Below, in pieces: positions 22,494-34,876 of a stretch of DNA of 64,000 nucleotides. Source of the stretch: Thalassia testudinum (lineage: Eukaryota > Streptophyta > Magnoliopsida > Alismatales > Hydrocharitaceae). Numbering within the stretch: the stretch's first letter is position 1; every line of letters begins with the position of its first letter. Location: NCBI GenBank assembly GCA_037157565.1, contig JAZHRO010000003.1, positions 74,402,501 to 74,466,500 of the forward strand. The letters run 5' to 3'. The notes beneath the pieces are model-generated. The model did no database searches. It saw nothing but the letters and a program-made list of their open reading frames with translations, and was not told where the DNA came from. The position numbers and the translations under genes were made by a program.

Positions 22494-24250
22494 GATACAG
22501 TAAAATTGAAAAATTTTTATGCCAACCCTTAGGAAAACCTCAAAGCTGCATGTACACGTACTTTAGGACCCTAAATAAAAGAACAACCGACTCCACCTCT
22601 AATGCTCGCATTGGAGCTAAAAATCATCTGCAAGAGCCACTTTCGACTCACACGCTCACCTTTTGTTCTAAATTTACGGTCAAGTTGAATGTAACCCGAT
22701 AAGGGAAATTTCATGAAGTAGGAATATAAGAGGTTACTTGTTTATAGCATATATACATAGTGCATCCATCAATAAGATTATCTTATTAAGAGAATGCATT
22801 AGGGATTTTATCCTCTAGTTGATTCCTATAATCTGGAATCCAGTGCAATCTTTCCATACACACACAGAATTTGCAATGGATTCACAGTGAAGGTTGATAA
22901 ACATCCTTACTTTGTCGAGAAGAAGCAGTGCTTTCTCTCCGGAACCCTTGGAAACTGTTTTGGGAGCTAGGCAGATTTTCCTCCAAAAATCCACCACATA
23001 GTGTGAGATGAGAATAGAGAGTACTAGTGCTTTAAGATTAGTGCAGGGAATCTAGAATCCTAGATAATTAGACAATGATACCTAGAGATTAGGCGTAGTT
23101 TTCACTCTCGGTTCCTGTGTAAACATTTTGTGTGAAATTTTCAGAGCCACCAAATAAGGCAAATACGTGGAGAGCAAGTTTTCATAAAACTAGGGCTAAG
23201 GTGGATGGTTACGACTATTCTTTACGGAATCCTTGGCTGAAGGAGGGTATTGATGTCAAGGTTAGAAATACATCATCCTATCCATCTCTCCCGATGCCAT
23301 GAGTAGGCACTTTCACCAAATAAGCCACCCAATGTCTGTTAAGTACCACCAATCCCTAATAATGCCTCCTTAATAAAGTTCATGGATGTGTGCTAGTTGT
23401 GTTGTGTTGAAAAAAAAAATTACATAGAAAATGAAAGGAAAAGAAAACAAAATGATGAAAAGAAACAAAAATTGAAAAAAAATTTAGAAAAAGAAGAAAA
23501 AGCAAAGAAAAAAAGAGTGAATATTTAGTGTTTATTTCAGTTATGTTGAGGCAATACCATCAAATAAATTTGAGATCCACCAAATATGGCCTTAACCCAC
23601 CTCTCTTGTGTTTTTGACTGGATGAATATTGGATGAGGAATTTTGACTTAGTGTTAAGGTTATGAGAACTCAATTAAAGTGTTAATGCCAAGTGAGACCA
23701 CCAAATACTGGTCATATATGTGAATCTGGTGAGATTGTGAGCTCTAAGAAAAAGAAAGAAAAGAAAAAGAAAAAGGAAAAGAGAGAATAAATACAAAGGA
23801 ACAAAAAGAGAGCATAGTTTTTCTCGTCTTTCTCTAAGTTGAGTTACTTAATAATTTGGGAATCTAGATTCTAAAGTACTAATCTTTACGTAGCACCAAC
23901 TGAGAGTGGGAAACCAAATAAACACCCGCATCCCTCAGACATCCACTACCCAAGCTTAAAGCTAGGGTGGAATTCATAGAATATCTTGAATACCCCCAAG
24001 GAAGAAGTCTGCCTATCCTACTAGAGTTTTTACTAGGGTCAAGTACAGGCTTTAGAGGTGAATTATTTTTTCACTCGAATCCATTGCAAAAGCTACATAA
24101 CTACACTTCCATGATTGTCTAGACTTCTAGAGCATAGGATGAAAATGAAAAGGAGAAAAATCTCTAGGCATACAATTGATAAAATAATCAATCCATTAGG
24201 AACCCTTCTATGAATAATTTATTCTTCATTTACTAGGGACTAGGAAGATT
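22494..24250 (+). other. 3' spacer of A with purine-rich tracts and small hairpins
   Basis: No supported gene. Purine-rich tracts lie at about 23405-23520 and 23745-23815. The octamer ACCAAATA recurs at 23149, 23315, 23579 and 23700. At 23146-23160 and 23696-23713 it lies in small stem-loops (GCC/GGC and GACCA/TGGTC). Confidence 0.5.
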
Positions 24251-24264
24251 TAGGCATGGGGGTA
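24251..24264 (+). other. Polypurine tract of A
   Basis: TAGGCATGGGGGTA directly before the 3' LTR, the usual plus-strand primer position. Confidence 0.8.
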
Positions 24265-26430
24265 TGATTGCGCAGCAATCTTAGGTGTTAACTGACCTAA
24301 ATTAGGCTAGGATTTAGCATAAGTTAGGATAATTCATGCATGCATAAGCATTATTTGCATCTTTACTGCTTTCTTTTAGCTATGAAAAAAATAATGCTAT
24401 AATGTACTGATTAGGTGCATTATGTCAATTACTGGTAATAAGTTGACTAGAAGGTAGATCTGAAGTTGGAACTAAAGCTGGATCAGAAGAATAGAAGAAT
24501 AATTGATGTTGCAGTAGAGTGAGAGAGGAAGACCTACAATAAGATGTAGTGGACAATAACATAAGGAAGTTAAGGTATGCTATTTTATTAAGTAGGAATA
24601 AAGCAGTAAATTATGAATAACTGAGGACCATCCAAGCCCTAGGATAGCCTAGAAGCTTCCCCAAGCTTTAGCCATCCTTAGATTTGGTCACCACAGCCTA
24701 GGAAACCTTAAAACCCTAATTCCAACCTCTCTTTGGACGTACAGATGAGTTATAGGACGTCAAGAACTCTTAGCCAACTTCCACACACCTTAAGCCCACT
24801 TCTGCAGTGTTATTGGACATCCAGACACTTGGTCAGACATCAAATTTCTGCAGAATACCCAAGACAGAACCTAGAATCCTTCTTGACTTTGATTGGACAT
24901 TCAGACAATAAGTCTGGACTTCTGATTTTTCTTTATAAGACATATGACACTATTATTAGATGTCTGATACTGTACTCCAGTTCCTATTTTGGAATTCAAG
25001 CCTTGATCTTGGATCTCTTGCCCCCTAAACCCAATTCTAACCCCATAAGACCCTAAAATAAGGTGCCCTAACCCTAGTACATCGCCTCTAGACCTCCCTA
25101 AAGACCTAATTAGGTCCTCACTAAACCTAATTGACTTGGATCTTAGTAAATTCCATCAGCCCATTCAATTGGACTCATTGAGTCCAATTGGGCCCTAATC
25201 TCGGCACACACTGTCCAATTGGACACAATGAGAGTCCAATTGGCCTACACCTAACTTAATTGAGTTATATTACTCACAATTAAGTTTTCACACACCCAAT
25301 TAAACTTGTATTAAGTTTAATTACACTTTACCTTAGTGAATTAGGGTTTGGAACCCTAGTTTAAGGCCTACACCAACCTAAACCCCTTAGGACCTAACCT
25401 ATATCACTTAGACACCTAGGGCATGACCACACACACACACACACACACACACACCCACTCATGAACTCCCACACAACCTAGAGTATTCTAGGTTCTTCGA
25501 AAGGTGGTGCCACTCTTGGTTGCCAAAATTAACAACCAAGAGCCATTCAAATTGAGATCCACAAATGGTGGATCAAAGAACCACCACTCTCTCTCCTTTG
25601 CTGGCCACTCCTGGAGCTCTGTCTAGAGAGTTCCACACTTCTCTAGAGAGCTTCCCTTAGGTCTATAAAAAGACCCAAGGGTGGCCATTTTCACCCATCC
25701 ATCTCTTGGCTTTATTCACTTCCATTTAGGCTAGCCACATTCCACCTCCACTCCACCTCCAACAATTGCTCACCATGGCCACCACCCTCTCCACGCTAGG
25801 ATGCTGGATCACCTCTCCAACCTCTCTCCAAGGGCTGGCCTAAGTGCCATTCGCTGCCCCTCCTTCTCCTCTCAACCAACTCAAAGGCCATCGGAGCCCA
25901 CCTCCGAATGCCCTTATTTCTGCTAGATTAGTAGCTTAGTTCTTCATAGTTTACATGCTTTTAACTCTTATTCTCCCCCAATGACGCATGCAGAATTCCC
26001 CATAGATTCATGTATGCGATCAATTTCTATTACTTAGATTTATGTTCTCAAGCTTTCCTCTAGTTCCATGTTGCAAACACCCTCCTGAATGAATGAAAGA
26101 AAATTTTCTATATATATATGTCTATGTGTTGAGAATAACCATGAGCTTATTGCAATATATTTTGTGTGATTAAAGCTGGCTGCTTTTAATTCCTTATATT
26201 TTTGCAACTAAGCATGTCGTGCTTAAATACGTAATAACCATAAACCGCCATGGGATTTTAAACAAGTAGAGCGAAATGATTGACTTCAGATTTGCATCAA
26301 CGCCTCCCAGAGATGAACGACTGGGACTCAAGTCTTGTTATCCATACAAAATCATTTTTTGATGAACGTTTCAGCGCGACTATACTATGATTTTTGATGA
26401 CTTTAAAATACGCGAAAATAGCTTTCTTCA
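24265..26430 (+). repeat. 3' LTR of A
   Basis: 2166 bp. Differs from the 5' copy by substitutions, a loss of about 24 bp near 25965 and a longer CA run (25428-25454, 27 bases against 13). It ends TTCA followed by the TSD GAGGG. A near-perfect palindrome of the type CAATTGGACTC/GAGTCCAATTG is at 25166-25190. Confidence 0.9.
25663..25672 (+). promoter_or_regulatory. TATA box in the A 3' LTR
   Basis: CTATAAAAAG, a canonical plant TATA box about 1.4 kb into the LTR. Confidence 0.55.
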
Positions 26431-26435
26431 GAGGG

Positions 26436-28024
26436 TTGGGCAAAATGGTAGGCTCCCAGTTGATTATGGTTGGAACTTGGTTTGCTCCAGGAGGGGTTGG
26501 TGTAGCCTGATTGATAGCATGAGCTTAAGCATATGACTGCCCATTATTACCAAACCCTTAAGGTGCAGTGCCTTGGGTTTGGTATAGGTTGTGATGGTAG
26601 AGATCTGGGCTCTTGGTTTTTTGCACCAAGTTCGGATTGCAAGGTATCCAGCGAAGTTTTCATTTGTTGCACGAGCTGGAGCATTGACCCTCGCATTTCT
26701 ACCATCTTCAGGTTTAAATCAGCCTGCCTAGCGGGTTGTTGAGCATTCCACATGGACTGATTAACCAGATTCGGGGGCAACTGAGTATATACATGTCCCT
26801 AACCCATTGATTTTTTGCAATACATTGTTGTGGGGATGATATTGGGTCTGCTGCTCCTGATCTTTCCAAGAGAAGTTAGGGTGATTTTTCCAAACAAAAT
26901 TGTAGGAATTTGAGTAAGGGTTGGACCTAACATTCTCCTGCACAGCATGAACATTCTCATAAGATAAGGATGAAGAAGGATCAAAAAAACTGGGATCAAA
27001 GGCCTCAGTTTGGAACTAGTAAGGTTCTGAGAAGAGCTGGACCGAAGGTCGAGCAAACTCCAGCTAGTTCACAAACTCCTGTCCCGTAGGAGCTTGCAAA
27101 GAATGGAATCCCGATCCTTAGGATTGAGTGGATCAAGAAAAATTAGAGTTTTCGGACATCCACTCTTCCATTCATTTAGCAACCAGATCCATCTTATGTA
27201 ATTTATTGTGGATCAGTCCCATATCAAATGTATGAGAATCTTGGACCTCAGTGGAATTTGATCTAGTTTGTTGGGATCAGTTGAAGGTTTCCATGGAGGG
27301 GTGGTTTAAAGAGTTTTCACCCATTTCCTCAAATAGATCATATGCGCTATCTACATCTTTGTTGAGGAAATTGCCTCCGCATGAAGCATTCACATGATTA
27401 CAGAGTTGATCGTTCAACCCGTGATAAAAAAATCTTCACAAGTTGCACTTTAGGCACCTCATGGTGTGGATACTTCTGCAATAGAACCTAGAATCTCTCC
27501 CAGGTCCCATGAAACAGTTCCACCTACTGTTAGGAAAAAGTGATAATTACTCGTAGCAATGCATTGGTTTGCCCAATTAGGAAGAATTTCTTCAGGAAGG
27601 CCGATTTCAATGCTGTCCTAGTAGCAATCGGTCTTCCAATGGTACAATACCAATGTGCGGCCTTATCCCTGAGTGAATATGGAAAAGGCCTCATGAGCAT
27701 CTGTTGTTCATCCACATTTCGCAATTTGGTGATCTAAACCAGAGTGATTAGGTCCCCCAAATGTTGGAATGGGTCCTCAGAGCCAAGCCCGTGAAAGTGT
27801 TTAATTAGACTCAAAGCCTAGGGCTTAATCTCAACATCACTAATGGGGATTACAATGTCAGGATGATCCTCATAATTTGAAGGATCATAAAAATCCTTCA
27901 AGGGCTGAGCACGCTGACCATTCATTTGTTGGAACCATTACTGCATTTACTGCAATTCTTCCAACTGCCTCTGAATCAGCTCTTACTGGTTCGGGGGTTG
28001 GGGAGGTGGTTGTTGATCAACCAT
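26436..28024 (-). pseudogene. gag: Element C gag, broken
   Basis: Athila-type gag. The ATG at 28024 opens MVDQQPPPQPP and is matched by the starts of B1 and B2. A stop (TAA, 27983-27985) falls at codon 14, at the position where B1 and B2 have TAG. The capsid core follows (SLRDKAAHWYCTIGRPIAT, near 27640), then KNHPNFSWKDQ (near 26880). Further stops and small indels occur. It continues into protease beyond A: the frame is cut at 26436 by the A insertion. Not functional. Confidence 0.8.
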
Positions 28025-29341
28025 GGGATCTACTTGGCTATAACTCAACCTCTGACTCTGGGAATGGTCAATAGGTCCTCGCAAATGAGTGTTCAATGAC
28101 CTTCTTCTAAGCAAACACTAGATGGAAGTTGGAAGGATGGGGAAGAGAACGGACCCTGCAGCAAAAAAAATTCAAGCCTATCCTTAGGTTGGGTAGCCTA
28201 AAGGTCTACAGACTCTCAGAATCCATCTTAAGTTTATAAATGATTTACTCTACTTGTATCCAGTCAATCCAACCAGTTAGGAGGGACTAGGGAGAAGGTT
28301 ATTCCTTTGGCTTGCACCTCCAATTCCTAGTGTACGCCCAGCAATGGTCGTTTGATGCCACGCCTCTTGCTAGACATCAGATTAACTAGTATAAGTAGGT
28401 TAACCACGAACAATCTCAATCTGGGCCCCGAAGAGTGAATCGGTCCTTATGGAAAACGTCTAATCAACTTTAGTTAGGCTTGGGATATTCAGTGCTTTCG
28501 GAATGTGATGGGCTCTCAATGGGGTTTGCCCTTAATGACTTGTTTGAGAATGTGTGTATATGCACAACCAAAATATTTCCAAGCAAGAATATTGAAGATG
28601 AGGTGAATTTTAGGGTTCAAATCTTGCTTAGTAGTTTTTAGGATTCAAGTATTAGGTATACTCAACCAAATTTCTAAGAGGCAAACCAAGTTTGAAATCA
28701 CGAATTCAAGTATTTTCCTTTACAAATCAAAAGAAATATGGAGTGCCTTGCTTGACCTAATTATTGAATCCTATGGGATAGTTACAAAATGAATCGGTTT
28801 TAAATTGAGTAGTGCAATGCAAATAATTCATTCAAGGTACCCAGACAAACAACCAATTAGGCTTGTAGAGATGATTAACCTAGACTAATTTCTAATCCTT
28901 TAAGTGTTGATTTGTGTGTACCGATTCCACAGGTCTGAAACCCAGTTGAGTAGATAAAAATCAAGTTAGGTTATGTGCCTCAAATGTGGGTGTATAAAGT
29001 GTGTATGTTGATTCATCCCACAAAAAGTATCTTTTTGTTATTTTTTATAATATGCAAGGGTGAGATGAGTGGAGGTGACAAACAAGACAAACAAATCCTA
29101 TCCTAGGGTTTATACAAATACCTAAATAAATTATGATTTGGTTGTGAATGTGGCGAAATGAACCTAGTTGGGGGGAATGTGTGGGACACTTACATATTAA
29201 TTTACCAACACTTTACTCCGATCTACCACACTTGGATCTCCATGCTAGGGTACCTACAAGACAGTAGATCAAAGACAAATGGGGTTAATAATTTGTAAAG
29301 GCAAAGAAGCATAGAAAACAAGAAAGTAAATTTCGTTGCCT
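28025..29341 (-). other. Leader of C with conserved block
   Basis: Untranslated leader. The shared block is at 28258-28380 (minus strand: GCCAAAGGAATAACCTTC, then TCCCTAGTCCC), about 230 bases before gag. No supported gene in the rest. Confidence 0.6.
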
Positions 29342-29358
29342 CCCTAGCAACAGCCCCA
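29342..29358 (-). other. Primer-binding site of C
   Basis: Minus strand TGGGGCTGTTGCTAGGG, a decayed tRNA-Asp-type site, three bases from the LTR end. Confidence 0.7.
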
Positions 29359-29361
29359 AAA

Positions 29362-29990
29362 TGATGATGGTGTTTCGCATGGTAGAAATAGAGGTTTGGA
29401 GAACCCGTCGTCGTAGCACGCAAAACGCATCTATCAAAAAAAATTTATAATCAAAACTCCAAGGGAGTCCTGGGTCGAACATAGGGAGGCTATGTTTACT
29501 TTAGTTGAAAACCATGCTTCATTTTGTTTCTTTTCAGTATTTTGAGGGTTTGCTTTTTTTTGTGTTTTTGAAATAAGAAGACAAACATAATAAATTCACT
29601 AGAGAGATGGAACAAATATGATATATATCACTCCAATGTTAATTACAATGATCTATGAAAGAATGAATTAGATAGTGGTGAGAGCAAATCACCCAAATTG
29701 GCTGTTCCGTTAGACGACAATGCCTAGCAGAAGCTTGAATGAAGGAGTTGAGATGCAGGACGATGGAGGTGAGATGCAAGAGATGCCGAGTAGAGGAATG
29801 CTTCACCGAGGCTCTGGAAAGGAGGTAAGGAGATGGAGGTGATCTTCTACTGGAATGGAGGTAGAGGATTTCTCTGAGGCTTCTTGTGAAGGCAGTGGGA
29901 TGAAGGATGAATGTTTGGTGGGGCAAAGGATCATTACACTAATAAGATGCCTTTGGAGCTTGAGAGTAAGCTATAATGGAGCTTTGGTAG
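29362..29990 (-). repeat. 5' LTR of C, part 1 (LTR 3' end)
   Basis: Aligns with the D and G LTR ends (AACTCCAAGGGAGTCC). It includes the first copy of the GGTAG duplication (29986-29990) made by B2, and continues at 53383. Confidence 0.8.
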
Positions 29991-30633
29991 TGTTGAAGCT
30001 ATGGGTTACTACGCTATCTTATTTAGTTTTAAAAACCTATCATTGTAGTATGAAAGCGAAGAACTCGTGTTCAACAAATAAAATTTATATCGGAATAGAA
30101 ATCCCGGGTCGAGCTCAGGTAGGCTACATCAATCTAAATTCACAATTATACTTTTTTTAGGGTTTTTGTTAAAAAGCGGAATAATTACAATGAAGCACTG
30201 TAAACAATCTGCAAAAGAGAGAGAGAGAGAAAACTTTTACTTAATACTTCCAAATGTTTATACAATTAAGCAAGTGAGAAATTACACTAGAAAAGAGGAA
30301 AAGTTTTACACCAGAAAGTAGGAAAATTCTACTCTAGAAAGCAGGAAAAAGGAATGGGAGAGAGAAGTTATCCTCCTCGATGATCACTTGGTGGACGGGC
30401 CATACGGGACGACGCCTGGATGATGAAGGATGAAGTGGAAAGAAGGTGGTCGAGGTAGGAAGAATGAGAACAGGCCAGCACGTTGCCGTCGTTACCGGAT
30501 CTGCTTCTGAAATGGGGGCGAAAATTTGACTTTATCTCTTGAGGAGCATCATGAGTGTGGGACAAGATTCTCTTGAGCTTTAGAGAAGGAGAGAAGAGAA
30601 GGAAGAGATGAGAATTTCATATGGAGGGGGTCT

Positions 30634-30643
30634 CCTTTTATAG
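30634..30643 (-). promoter_or_regulatory. TATA box, B2 3' LTR
   Basis: Minus strand CTATAAAAGG. Confidence 0.6.
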
Positions 30644-31004
30644 TTGCAAGGAGTGAGGGCATTTTGGTTACTACATGTTGAAAATCATTAATTCAGGACC
30701 TTTAGTGACAAATAAATTCATCACTAAGGGCCTAAACGTGGCCTTCGTGGGCGGTGCACACGTGCCCGCTCACCTCCCCTTGCTTCAACACTCGTCCACG
30801 ATCTCTCAATCTCGGTCGTTCGATCGTGAGATCGAATGGCTTAGAGCGCATCCTCACACCCCTCAACCGTGCGCCTCATCGTGTGTGATGGTGTGTTTCC
30901 TCGCCACATCAGATGGAGCGTCCAACCGATTGGGCACGCACGGCTGCCCGATTTCCATCGTGCGATTGATGCCCGCTCATCCGTGCCTAATTGAGGCACC
31001 TCGA

Positions 31005-31054
31005 AGTTTCAAACCCACGTCTTGAGGTGGTGGAGCCCTTTATCCACTATGCTA
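31005..31054 (-). promoter_or_regulatory. tRNA-like A-box/B-box module, B2 3' LTR
   Basis: Minus strand: A-box TAGCATAGTGG (31054-31044), followed by ATAAAGGGC, and B-box GGTTTGAAACT (31015-31005). Starts are 39 bases apart, as in a tRNA gene. It lies 371 bp upstream of the TATA box. Confidence 0.55.
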
Positions 31055-31732
31055 CGCACATGGATTGGCGAGCAGAGTGTTTACGTGGTGCCATGCAATG
31101 GGTATCGGATCCAACAGTCAAGATTGCTTCTTCTTTGGATTCTGATGATGAAGGCGTCGATCCGAGATCCAATTTGAACCGTTGGATCTTGATCCAACAG
31201 CGGAGAGGTGTTGGTGCTGAGGGCTTCAGCGGTTGTGTGTGGTCGGTCGAGTGGACGAGATGGCATCATGTGGCTCCATTTTGGTCGTCCATCTTCTGGT
31301 GATGTAGATGGTGCCACGGGTATCGGATTGAGTCAAATTTCATGCCGTTAGGCTACGATCGTCGATTTGAATCCATCCAGGCGGCCAAATTTGTCTTCTT
31401 AAGTGTGGATTAACACCATCTTGGCCCTTGATCTTCTAGGGTTCCTCAGTCCCTATCTGATGCTATAGATATCCGATTAGGGTGATCTTAGAGTCGTTGA
31501 ACTCCAATAGTCACCCTAATCAGATCTGTATGGTTGGATCTTCGCTCCGAGGCCCCGATAAAAAGTTGCCCTATCCCTGACAAAAAGAGGAGACAATTAA
31601 CCTCCATTTTATTTAGACTAATCTAAATGCAAGATGATGCATGCTATGCAATATTTATAGTATGTAATTCAATTCTATGCTTATGAACATGAATAAATAG
31701 ACATTTTATGTAATATAAACATGTTTACATCA

Positions 31733-31746
31733 CACCTCCATGCCTA
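31733..31746 (-). other. Polypurine tract of B2
   Basis: Minus strand TAGGCATGGAGGTG, adjacent to the 3' LTR start TGATGTAAAC. Confidence 0.75.
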
Positions 31747-33133
31747 TCTTTTGCTGGTCCCTAGCAAAAACTACATGCAATTTATAAAAGAATTAGGTTG
31801 GATTTTTTGGGCATAAGTTATTTTCAACATTAAGGAAATGTTTACTTAGGATTTGAATTTTCAAAGGAACAATAGTGGCCGGGTATCTGCCAAAATGCAG
31901 ATTGCCTCAAGCCCTTGCCTTAACCAAAGAAAATTTTCTTTTTCTCTTTTTCATATTTTCTATTTTTTTTTGGACTTTTGAGATTATGGTTAAAGAGTTG
32001 CTTTCTACGTCTATTTAACTCACTCAAGATTTGATGAGCACCTTAAGTTCTAAGCATCTTATTGTGAATGTGATAGACTTGTTGATCGACAATTGGAACG
32101 AACTTCGGGTTTGTACGCTTCTAGGTGACCTTAAAAAGAGAGTTCTACGTAAAGGTGTATCTTTTCAACCAGTAGCTTTCTCCCTACTTTTATTTTTATG
32201 GGGTCAACACAAGGGTGAATCCAGTGTATATCGCCCTGATTTATTCTGCTTCTTTACTTCTTCCTAACTGTTTCGAGAGTTTTTAGTGCATTTCTTGAGT
32301 TGGATTCTGGACAACCGGTTAATGAGCTGTTACCACTGACAACTTGTCAGCCATACTTGTGTGGCGAAGTGTGGCTTTTGTTTTCAAATTCTTTTCTCCT
32401 TTTCTTTTTCTTTTTCTTTGTGACTTCTTTTTTTTTTAAGTAGGTGGCTTCCCTGGTCTATGATTTACCTAAAGGCTGCAAGAAGGGAATGGTCTAGTGA
32501 CTTGGCTCTCGACAACCTACCTGTGGGTTGTTACCCACGATAACTTGCCTACCATATCACCCTAGAAGGTTCCTTAGCTACCCAATTTCCGCTAAAACTG
32601 CCGATCAACAAGTCAGTGAAAAGAAAGTGTGTGGATGCTTTAGACACAAAGTTCCCTCAAATCAGAGCGTGGGTTGATAAGTCATGTACTTATCTCCCAA
32701 ACTTATTTAATCAAATTACGATAGAATTAAGATGGTGAGGACTCGAAAAACAAATCCACATTTTAGTGCATACATGGGTTGATTAAGTCCAAAGACCTGA
32801 AGGGACTTTGTGTTCAGATCTTAATGTAATATTTCCTATGACTGGAAAGTCCTAATGTCCAAGTTTTCCTTCCTAATTCAAAATTTTTTTGAATGTATAT
32901 ATAGGAAGAGAAATACAATTTACAAGAATTTCACAAAGCTAACAAAATGATTCAAAAATGAATCCACCCCCCCATGCCTAACTGATGTAATGACCACATT
33001 GAGAAAAAGAGACATGAAAGAAAGGGTAGAGTATTAAAGATATCACTTGAATATGATGCTCGGGTCAGCTTTGTGTCATATGTACAACTGCTGAGTTTGA
33101 TACCGTCAGCTAGGTGAAGTCCAGCCAAAGAAG
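31747..33133 (-). other. 3' spacer of B2 with duplicated hairpin and post-coding motif
   Basis: No env-like ORF seen. The post-coding motif is at 32964-33001. Hairpin units lie at 32522-32556 and 32321-32354, with purine-rich (sense) tracts at about 32395-32440 and 31935-31975. Confidence 0.6.
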
Positions 33134-34566
33134 TCACAATATGGCTAGAGCAACCGTGTCTGAGACAGGTTCTAGAAGAGTATGGTTAATAAAGGGCTTT
33201 AGATGTTGACCGTTGACTTTAAATGTGTTACACATCTTTGGGTCAGAGATCTGAATGGCTCCATTTGGAAAAATCTTGTCAATAATGAACAGGCCATTTC
33301 ATTTAGATCTAAGTTTGCCAGGAAAGAGCTTAAGTCGAGAATTGAATAACCAGACCTTTTGATTCAGCTCAAAGCTCTTACGGGAAATCAATTGATCATG
33401 TAGAGCTTTGGTCCGTGCCTTGTAGACCTTGGCATTCTCATATGCATCATTTCTAAGCTCTTTCAACTTAGATAGTTGGAGTTTCCTGGTCTCTCCAGCT
33501 AAATTCAGATCTAAATTGCATTTCTTGATTGCCCAAAATGCCCTATGTTCAATCTCTATGGGTAAATGACATGCCTTTCCATACACCAAACGAAACGGAG
33601 ATGTGCCAATGGGCATTTTATACACCGTACGGTAGGCCCAAAGAGCGTTCTCAGGCTTTTGAGTCCAATCCTTGTGATTAGGCCTAACCATTTTCTACAG
33701 AATATTCTTGATCTCCAGATTGGAGATGTCAGCCTATCCATTCGTCTGGGGATGGTAAGGTGTGCAGATTCGGTGATTAACCCCGTATTTAGCTGACAAA
33801 TTACGGAATTGTGCATTAGTAAAATGACTACCACCATCATTGATGATGGTCCTTGGAATCCCGAACCTGCTGAAGATATTTTTCTTGACAAAATCGATCA
33901 CCACCTTGTGGTGATTGGTTCTGGTGGGAATTGCCTCAATCCATTTTGACACATAATCAATAGTGACAACAATGTACTGATGTCCAAATGAAAGGAGAAA
34001 GGGTCCCATGAAATCGATACCCCAAACATTGAAGATTTTGATAGGAAGAATTGGGTCTAGGGGCATCATATCTCTCTTAGTTATGCTCCCGAGTGCTTGA
34101 CATCGAGAACACGACCTTGAGAAATCCTAGGCATCCTTGAATAAAGATGGCCAATAGAAGCCAAATTGCAAAATCTTTGCAGCTGTCTTTTTCCTGGAGA
34201 AATGTCCACCACACGTAGATGCATGGCAAAACTTGAGTATATTGTTGAATTCATTCTCCGGAACACATCGGCGAAAAATCTGATTAGAGTCGATGCGGTA
34301 CAGTTCAAGGTCCTCCCAGAAGTAGTATTTGGCCTCAGATTTAAGTCTACTCGGTTGTTGCTTGGTCCAATCCTGCGGGGTTTGACCAACGGCCAAATAA
34401 TTAACAATGTCAGCAAACCATGGTGTTTGGACACCTAAAACTGTAAGGATGGTTTCGTCCAGAAAAGTATCAGCAACCGGGATGTCCGAACGGGAAGAAT
34501 CACTTAGAAGTCTTGACAAATGATCCGCCACCACATTTTGTATCTCGATTTTATCCTTGATTTCAA
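33134..34566 (-). pseudogene. int: B2 integrase, nearly complete but broken
   Basis: Minus strand, same frame as RNase H for most of its length. Visible in order: zinc-binding HHCC region (CHASTCGGHFSRKK near 34200), core Asp in [10 protein letters not shown] (near 34030), second Asp in INDGGSHF (near 33830) and Glu in SNLEIKNIL (near 33705), followed by the conserved [20 protein letters not shown] segment (33590-33530) and a C-terminal domain ending VALAIL at 33134. The DDE residues are present. Stops interrupt it after KDA (34127), after HPQTNG (about 33734), before KMV (about 33692) and after KLRSK (33299). It would insert cDNA into the genome if whole. Confidence 0.85.
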
Positions 34567-34876
34567 GGTCAAATTCCTGAAGCAGAATAGTCTAACGGAT
34601 AAGCCAGGGTTTGGCATCCTATTTAGCCAAGAGATTTCTCAAGGCCAAGTGGTCGATATAAATGATGACATGAGACCCTAAGAGATAAGCCCTGAATTTT
34701 TCCAAAGCAAATACTACTGCTAGTAATTAATTTTCTATAATAGTGTAATTTCTCTAGGCTTCATCCAGAGTTTTACTAGCATAGTAGACGACAGATGGCT
34801 TCCTGTCAACTTTCTAACCCAAAACGGCCCCGACCGCGTAATCAAAAGCATCGGTTATGATCTCAAAAGGGGCAAT
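34567..34876 (-). pseudogene. B2 RNase H region, downstream half
   Basis: Continues the B2 pol frame up to the B1 insertion (TSD GCAAT, 34872-34876). Matches B1 39290-39650, including the ASKTLDEA and LLAVVFALEKFRAY segments, with several stops. The upstream half is at 46475 onward. Confidence 0.75.

Larger units (their letters stand above)
16747..26430 (+). mobile_element. Element A: complete pol-less LTR retrotransposon
   Basis: Plus-strand element of 9684 bp with every landmark: TSD GAGGG (16742-16746 and 26431-26435), LTRs starting TGATTGCG and ending TCA, PBS (18898), PPT (24251-24264), the shared leader block and post-coding motif. The internal region has no gag, protease, RT or integrase; it carries one decayed unrecognised ORF (20498-22223). 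It interrupts element C between gag and protease. It must have moved using enzymes supplied by another element. Confidence 0.9.
29991..31732 (-). repeat. 3' LTR of B2
   Basis: 1742 bp, ends CA/TG. Contains a GA run (about 30213-30230), TATA box at 30634-30643 and the tRNA-like module at 31005-31054. Confidence 0.88.

Noticed and set aside
23405..23520. Purine-rich tract as a separate microsatellite feature
   Set aside because: Similar purine-rich tracts (sense strand) occur at the same place in B1, B2 and D, so it belongs to the element's 3' spacer.
30675..31302. Plus-strand ORFs of 116 and 103 codons
   Set aside because: They lie antisense inside the B2 3' LTR, overlap its tRNA-like module, and have no counterpart frame in the B1 LTR.
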